Assembly: GCA_001464475.1 (NCBI GenBank) | Contig: LNDX01000003.1 | Coordinates: 62,001 to 126,000, forward strand | Length of the DNA stretch: 64,000 bases | Reading direction: 5' to 3' | DNA from: Flavobacteriaceae bacterium Ga0077528 | Lineage (GTDB): Bacteria; Bacteroidota; Bacteroidia; Flavobacteriales; Flavobacteriaceae | Part shown: positions 61,824-64,000 of the stretch, one piece after another | Layout: each line of letters begins with the position of its first letter | Position numbering within the stretch: position 1 is the stretch's first letter | Position numbers and translations under genes: made by a program | The notes under the pieces: model-generated | Told to the model about the DNA's origin: nothing | The model's database searches: none | The model's input: the letters and a program-made list of their open reading frames with translations, nothing else

Positions 61824-62798
61824 TCGAAGAAAGTTAAGTATTATTACGACCCAGAAAGTTTAGCTTACCGAATTATTAGTCCGAAGAAAAGGAAAAAATT
61901 TGGTTATGCCTTGTTATTCTTGGTTGCATCGGCTTTATTTGGATTTCTTTGTTTTGTGGTTTTAATGAATATACCCTATTTTGAAACACCAAAAGATAAG
62001 ATTCAAGCCAGAGAAATTGAAAATTTGAAGTTGAGTTACGCTCTTTTAAATAAGAAAATTGAAGATATCGATCAAGTAGCTTCCGATTTGGAAGAACGAG
62101 ATAATAATTTATATCGTGTTTATTTTAACTCCTCGCCCATTTCAAACGAAAAAAGAAGAGGAATTATCGACAGAAAAAGATATAAAGAATTAGAAGGATT
62201 TAATAATTCTGAGTTAGTTATTAATACATCCGAAAAAGTGGATGCGATTTCAAAAGCATTGACAGTTCAATCAAAATCATTGGACGAAATTTTGAAATTG
62301 GCAAAAGCAAAAGACAAATTATTGAGTGCTGTTCCAGCAATTCAACCAGTAAAAAATGAGGATTTGAAGCATATGGCATCTGGATTTGGATACAGAACTG
62401 ATCCGTTTACAAAAGCAAGAAAAATGCATGAAGGAATGGATTTTACAGCTAAAACCGGAACTCCAATCTATGCTACTGGTGATGGTGTTGTGAAAAGTGC
62501 AGATAATTCACTTTCGGGTTATGGAAATCATATTGAGATTAATCATGGTTTTGGCTATTTAACATTGTATGCCCATTTAAGCAAGTACAAAGTAAGACCA
62601 GGACAACGAGTAAAACGCGGTGACATAATAGGATATGTAGGAAGCACAGGAAGAAGTCAGGCGCCACATTTACATTATGAAGTTCACAAAGACGGAAAAG
62701 TAACAAATCCGATTAATTTTTATTACGGAAATATTTCGGCAGCAGAATACGTAGCAATTTCAAAAATTGCTAATCAAGAGAATCAGTCTTTAGACTAG
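61821..62798 (+). CDS. M23 family metallopeptidase (cell-wall endopeptidase or its cofactor)
   Basis: A 325-residue inner-membrane protein with a cytoplasmic N-terminus, a membrane helix (GYALLFLVASALFGFLCFVVLM, about 28-49), and a helical region with EIENLKLSYALLNKKIEDIDQVASDLEERD. The C-terminal M23 domain (about 190-310) has the zinc ligands in HEGMDF and the HLHYEVH motif, with RTDPFTKARKMHEGMDFTAKTGTPIYATGDG as the lysostaphin-type core. It probably cleaves or remodels peptidoglycan cross-links. It precedes the MerR-like gene by 34 bp. Confidence 0.92.
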   Translation: MSKKVKYYYDPESLAYRIISPKKRKKFGYALLFLVASALFGFLCFVVLMNIPYFETPKDKIQAREIENLKLSYALLNKKIEDIDQVASDLEERDNNLYRVYFNSSPISNEKRRGIIDRKRYKELEGFNNSELVINTSEKVDAISKALTVQSKSLDEILKLAKAKDKLLSAVPAIQPVKNEDLKHMASGFGYRTDPFTKARKMHEGMDFTAKTGTPIYATGDGVVKSADNSLSGYGNHIEINHGFGYLTLYAHLSKYKVRPGQRVKRGDIIGYVGSTGRSQAPHLHYEVHKDGKVTNPINFYYGNISAAEYVAISKIANQENQSLD

Positions 62799-62832
62799 TG
62801 TTGAGTGTTCAAAATTAAATAAATAGAAAAAA

Positions 62833-63165
62833 ATGCACATAGAATTATCAAAAGACAAATTATACTTTAGTATTGGTGAAATTGCCGAAGCTTTTGATGT
62901 AAACGCATCACTTATAAGGTTTTGGGATAAAGAATTTGACATCTTAAAACCAAAGAAAAATGCCAAAGGAAATAGAATGTTCACACAAGAAGATGTGAAG
63001 AATTTGCAACTAATTTATCATTTAGTAAAAGAACGTGGATTTACTTTGGAAGGAGCAAAAACGCATTTAAAAGAAGGTCAGAAAAAAACCTTAGACAAAT
63101 TTGATATCATTTCAAAACTTGAAGGAATTAAAGCGGAGTTGACAAACATTAAAAACAATTTATAA
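62833..63165 (+). CDS. MerR family transcriptional regulator
   Basis: A 110-residue protein. The winged helix-turn-helix is YFSIGEIAEAFDVNASLIRFWDKEFDILKPKKNAKGNRMFTQEDVKNLQLIYHLVKERGFTLEGAKTHLKEG. The rest is a short amphipathic tail (DIISKLEGIKAELTNIKNNL) suited to dimerise. No metal-binding cysteines are present, so it is not a metal sensor of the classical kind. Target genes are unknown. It precedes lemA by 45 bp. Confidence 0.92.
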   Translation: MHIELSKDKLYFSIGEIAEAFDVNASLIRFWDKEFDILKPKKNAKGNRMFTQEDVKNLQLIYHLVKERGFTLEGAKTHLKEGQKKTLDKFDIISKLEGIKAELTNIKNNL

Positions 63166-63210
63166 ATCAATAAACAAAAACAATAAATAAACTTTAAACA
63201 ATTAGAAATT

Positions 63211-63816
63211 ATGAGAAAATGGTTAATACCTGTTGGTATAATTGTAGTTTTACTACTTTTGGCAGTATCATCGTACAACGGATTAGTAGGCATTGAAGCC
63301 GATACAAAAACTGCTTGGTCAAAAGTAGAAAGTGCTTATCAAAGAAGAAATGACCTTATTGGTAATTTAGTAAAAACCGTTCAAGGTGCTGCAGATTTTG
63401 AAAAAGGAACATTGACAGCGGTTATTGAAGCTCGTGCAAAAGCAACTGCTGTAACAATTGATCCTGCAAACATTTCACCTGAACAGTTAGCTCAATTTCA
63501 ACAAGCTCAATCTGGATTAACCTCTTCTTTATCAAGATTGTTAGTTTCTGTGGAACAATATCCAAACTTAAAAGCTAATCAAAACTTTCTTGAATTGCAA
63601 TCTCAACTTGAAGGAACAGAAAACAGAATTAATGTTGAAAGAGATCGTTTTAACGATGCTGCAAATCTTTATGACAAGAAAATAAGAAGTTTTCCAAGTG
63701 TTATTTTTGCTAAACTTTTTGGTTTTAATGAAATAGCAAGATTTAAAGCAGAAGCTGGGGCTGAAAAAGCACCAGAAGTAGAATTTAACTTTGATAAAAA
63801 AGCTGAAGCAAAATAA
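63211..63816 (+). CDS. lemA: LemA family protein
   Basis: A 201-residue membrane-anchored protein. An N-terminal membrane segment (WLIPVGIIVVLLLLAVSSY) is followed by the LemA helical core: VESAYQRRNDLIGNLVKTVQGAADFEKGTL, QAQSGLTSSLSRLLVSVEQYPNLKANQNFLELQSQLEGTENRINVERDRFNDAANLYDKKIRSFP. The closing FAKLFGFNEIARFKAEAGAEKAPEVEFNF is typical of the family. The function is not known. It overlaps the following TPM gene by 1 bp, a usual pairing of LemA with TPM proteins. Confidence 0.95.
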   Translation: MRKWLIPVGIIVVLLLLAVSSYNGLVGIEADTKTAWSKVESAYQRRNDLIGNLVKTVQGAADFEKGTLTAVIEARAKATAVTIDPANISPEQLAQFQQAQSGLTSSLSRLLVSVEQYPNLKANQNFLELQSQLEGTENRINVERDRFNDAANLYDKKIRSFPSVIFAKLFGFNEIARFKAEAGAEKAPEVEFNFDKKAEAK

Positions 63817-64000
63817 TGTCAAAAGTAGAAGATTTTTTAACTAAAGCCGAAGAGGAAGAAGTAGTTGAAGCTATTCGTTTGGCTGAAAAAAATACTTCAG
63901 GTGAACTTCGTGTTCATATAGAAAAAGAAACATCCATAGCTCCAATTGAAAGAGCTGTGGAGGTTTTTAATCTATTAAAAATGGACAATACTAAAGATCG
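63816..64000 (+). CDS. TPM domain-containing protein (5' part only)
   Basis: The frame begins at ATG 63816, overlapping the lemA stop by 1 base, and runs off the window after 61 codons. The visible residues MSKVEDFLTKAEEEEVVEAI, RLAEKNTSGELRVHIEKETS and IAPIERAVEVFNLLKM match the start of TPM (YgcG-type) proteins, in particular the short cytoplasmic variant usually found after lemA. Full length cannot be assessed. Confidence 0.88.
   Translation, partial: MSKVEDFLTKAEEEEVVEAIRLAEKNTSGELRVHIEKETSIAPIERAVEVFNLLKMDNTKD

Overview
This window comes from a low-GC member of the Bacteroidota, almost certainly a Flavobacterium-like member of the Flavobacteriaceae. The evidence is four large secreted proteins with type IX secretion (T9SS) C-terminal sorting domains, LytTR and NarL two-component systems of the flavobacterial type, promoter -7 boxes of the form TAnnTTTG, little use of Shine-Dalgarno sites, and noncoding repeat families typical of that group. 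No rRNA, tRNA, CRISPR array, insertion sequence or prophage was seen.

Layout. 1-8571: the 3'-truncated start of an ACC-deaminase-like gene, two divergent T9SS surface proteins and a small membrane protein. 8591-11397: a DUF5522 gene, an orphan urocanate hydratase gene (hutU) and a DUF4136 lipoprotein. 11420-18939: a giant 15-residue-repeat protein with an endosialidase-type chaperone domain, interrupted by one in-frame TGA, followed by the LytTR regulator and propeller histidine kinase that probably control it. 19231-37282: a long minus-strand catabolic run. In transcription order it holds a TetR regulator, paaE, paaABCD, paaG, paaH, paaI, paaJ, paaZ, a crotonase, paaY between two paralogous small membrane proteins, then the branched-chain ketoacid dehydrogenase E2, ilvE and a fused E1. 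Phenylacetyl-CoA and branched-chain amino-acid carbon would both leave this set as CoA thioesters. The ligase PaaK and the dihydrolipoyl dehydrogenase E3 are not in the window. 37401-56580: a rhodanese and a region of secreted proteins around a two-kinase, one-regulator system. 56582-64000: GSCFA protein, a Gln/Met-rich secreted protein, alaS, an SRPBCC protein, an M23 peptidase, a MerR-like regulator, LemA and the start of a TPM protein.

The most striking signal is a putative regulon not explained by any single gene. Five promoters between 39517 and 56580 carry the palindrome ATACG-N8-CGTAT, always exactly 22 bp upstream of a TAnnTTTG-like -7 box and 51-57 bp from the chosen start codon. TAC-N10-GTA is the geometry of a NarL 7-2-7 site. 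One of the five drives the operon that encodes the two TPR sensor kinases and the NarL-type regulator, so the system probably activates itself plus four units of envelope or secreted proteins. A decayed copy of the regulator's DNA-binding domain lies beside one target.

A second, smaller circuit is visible. A 28-bp element conserved at 23 positions lies upstream of both the LytTR/kinase operon and the interrupted repeat protein. A third is the TetR regulator, with two related palindromes placed at its own promoter and at paaE. Finally, many noncoding stretches are degenerate arrays with a strict 7-base period that end within a few bases of start codons; two such arrays lie inside coding sequences.
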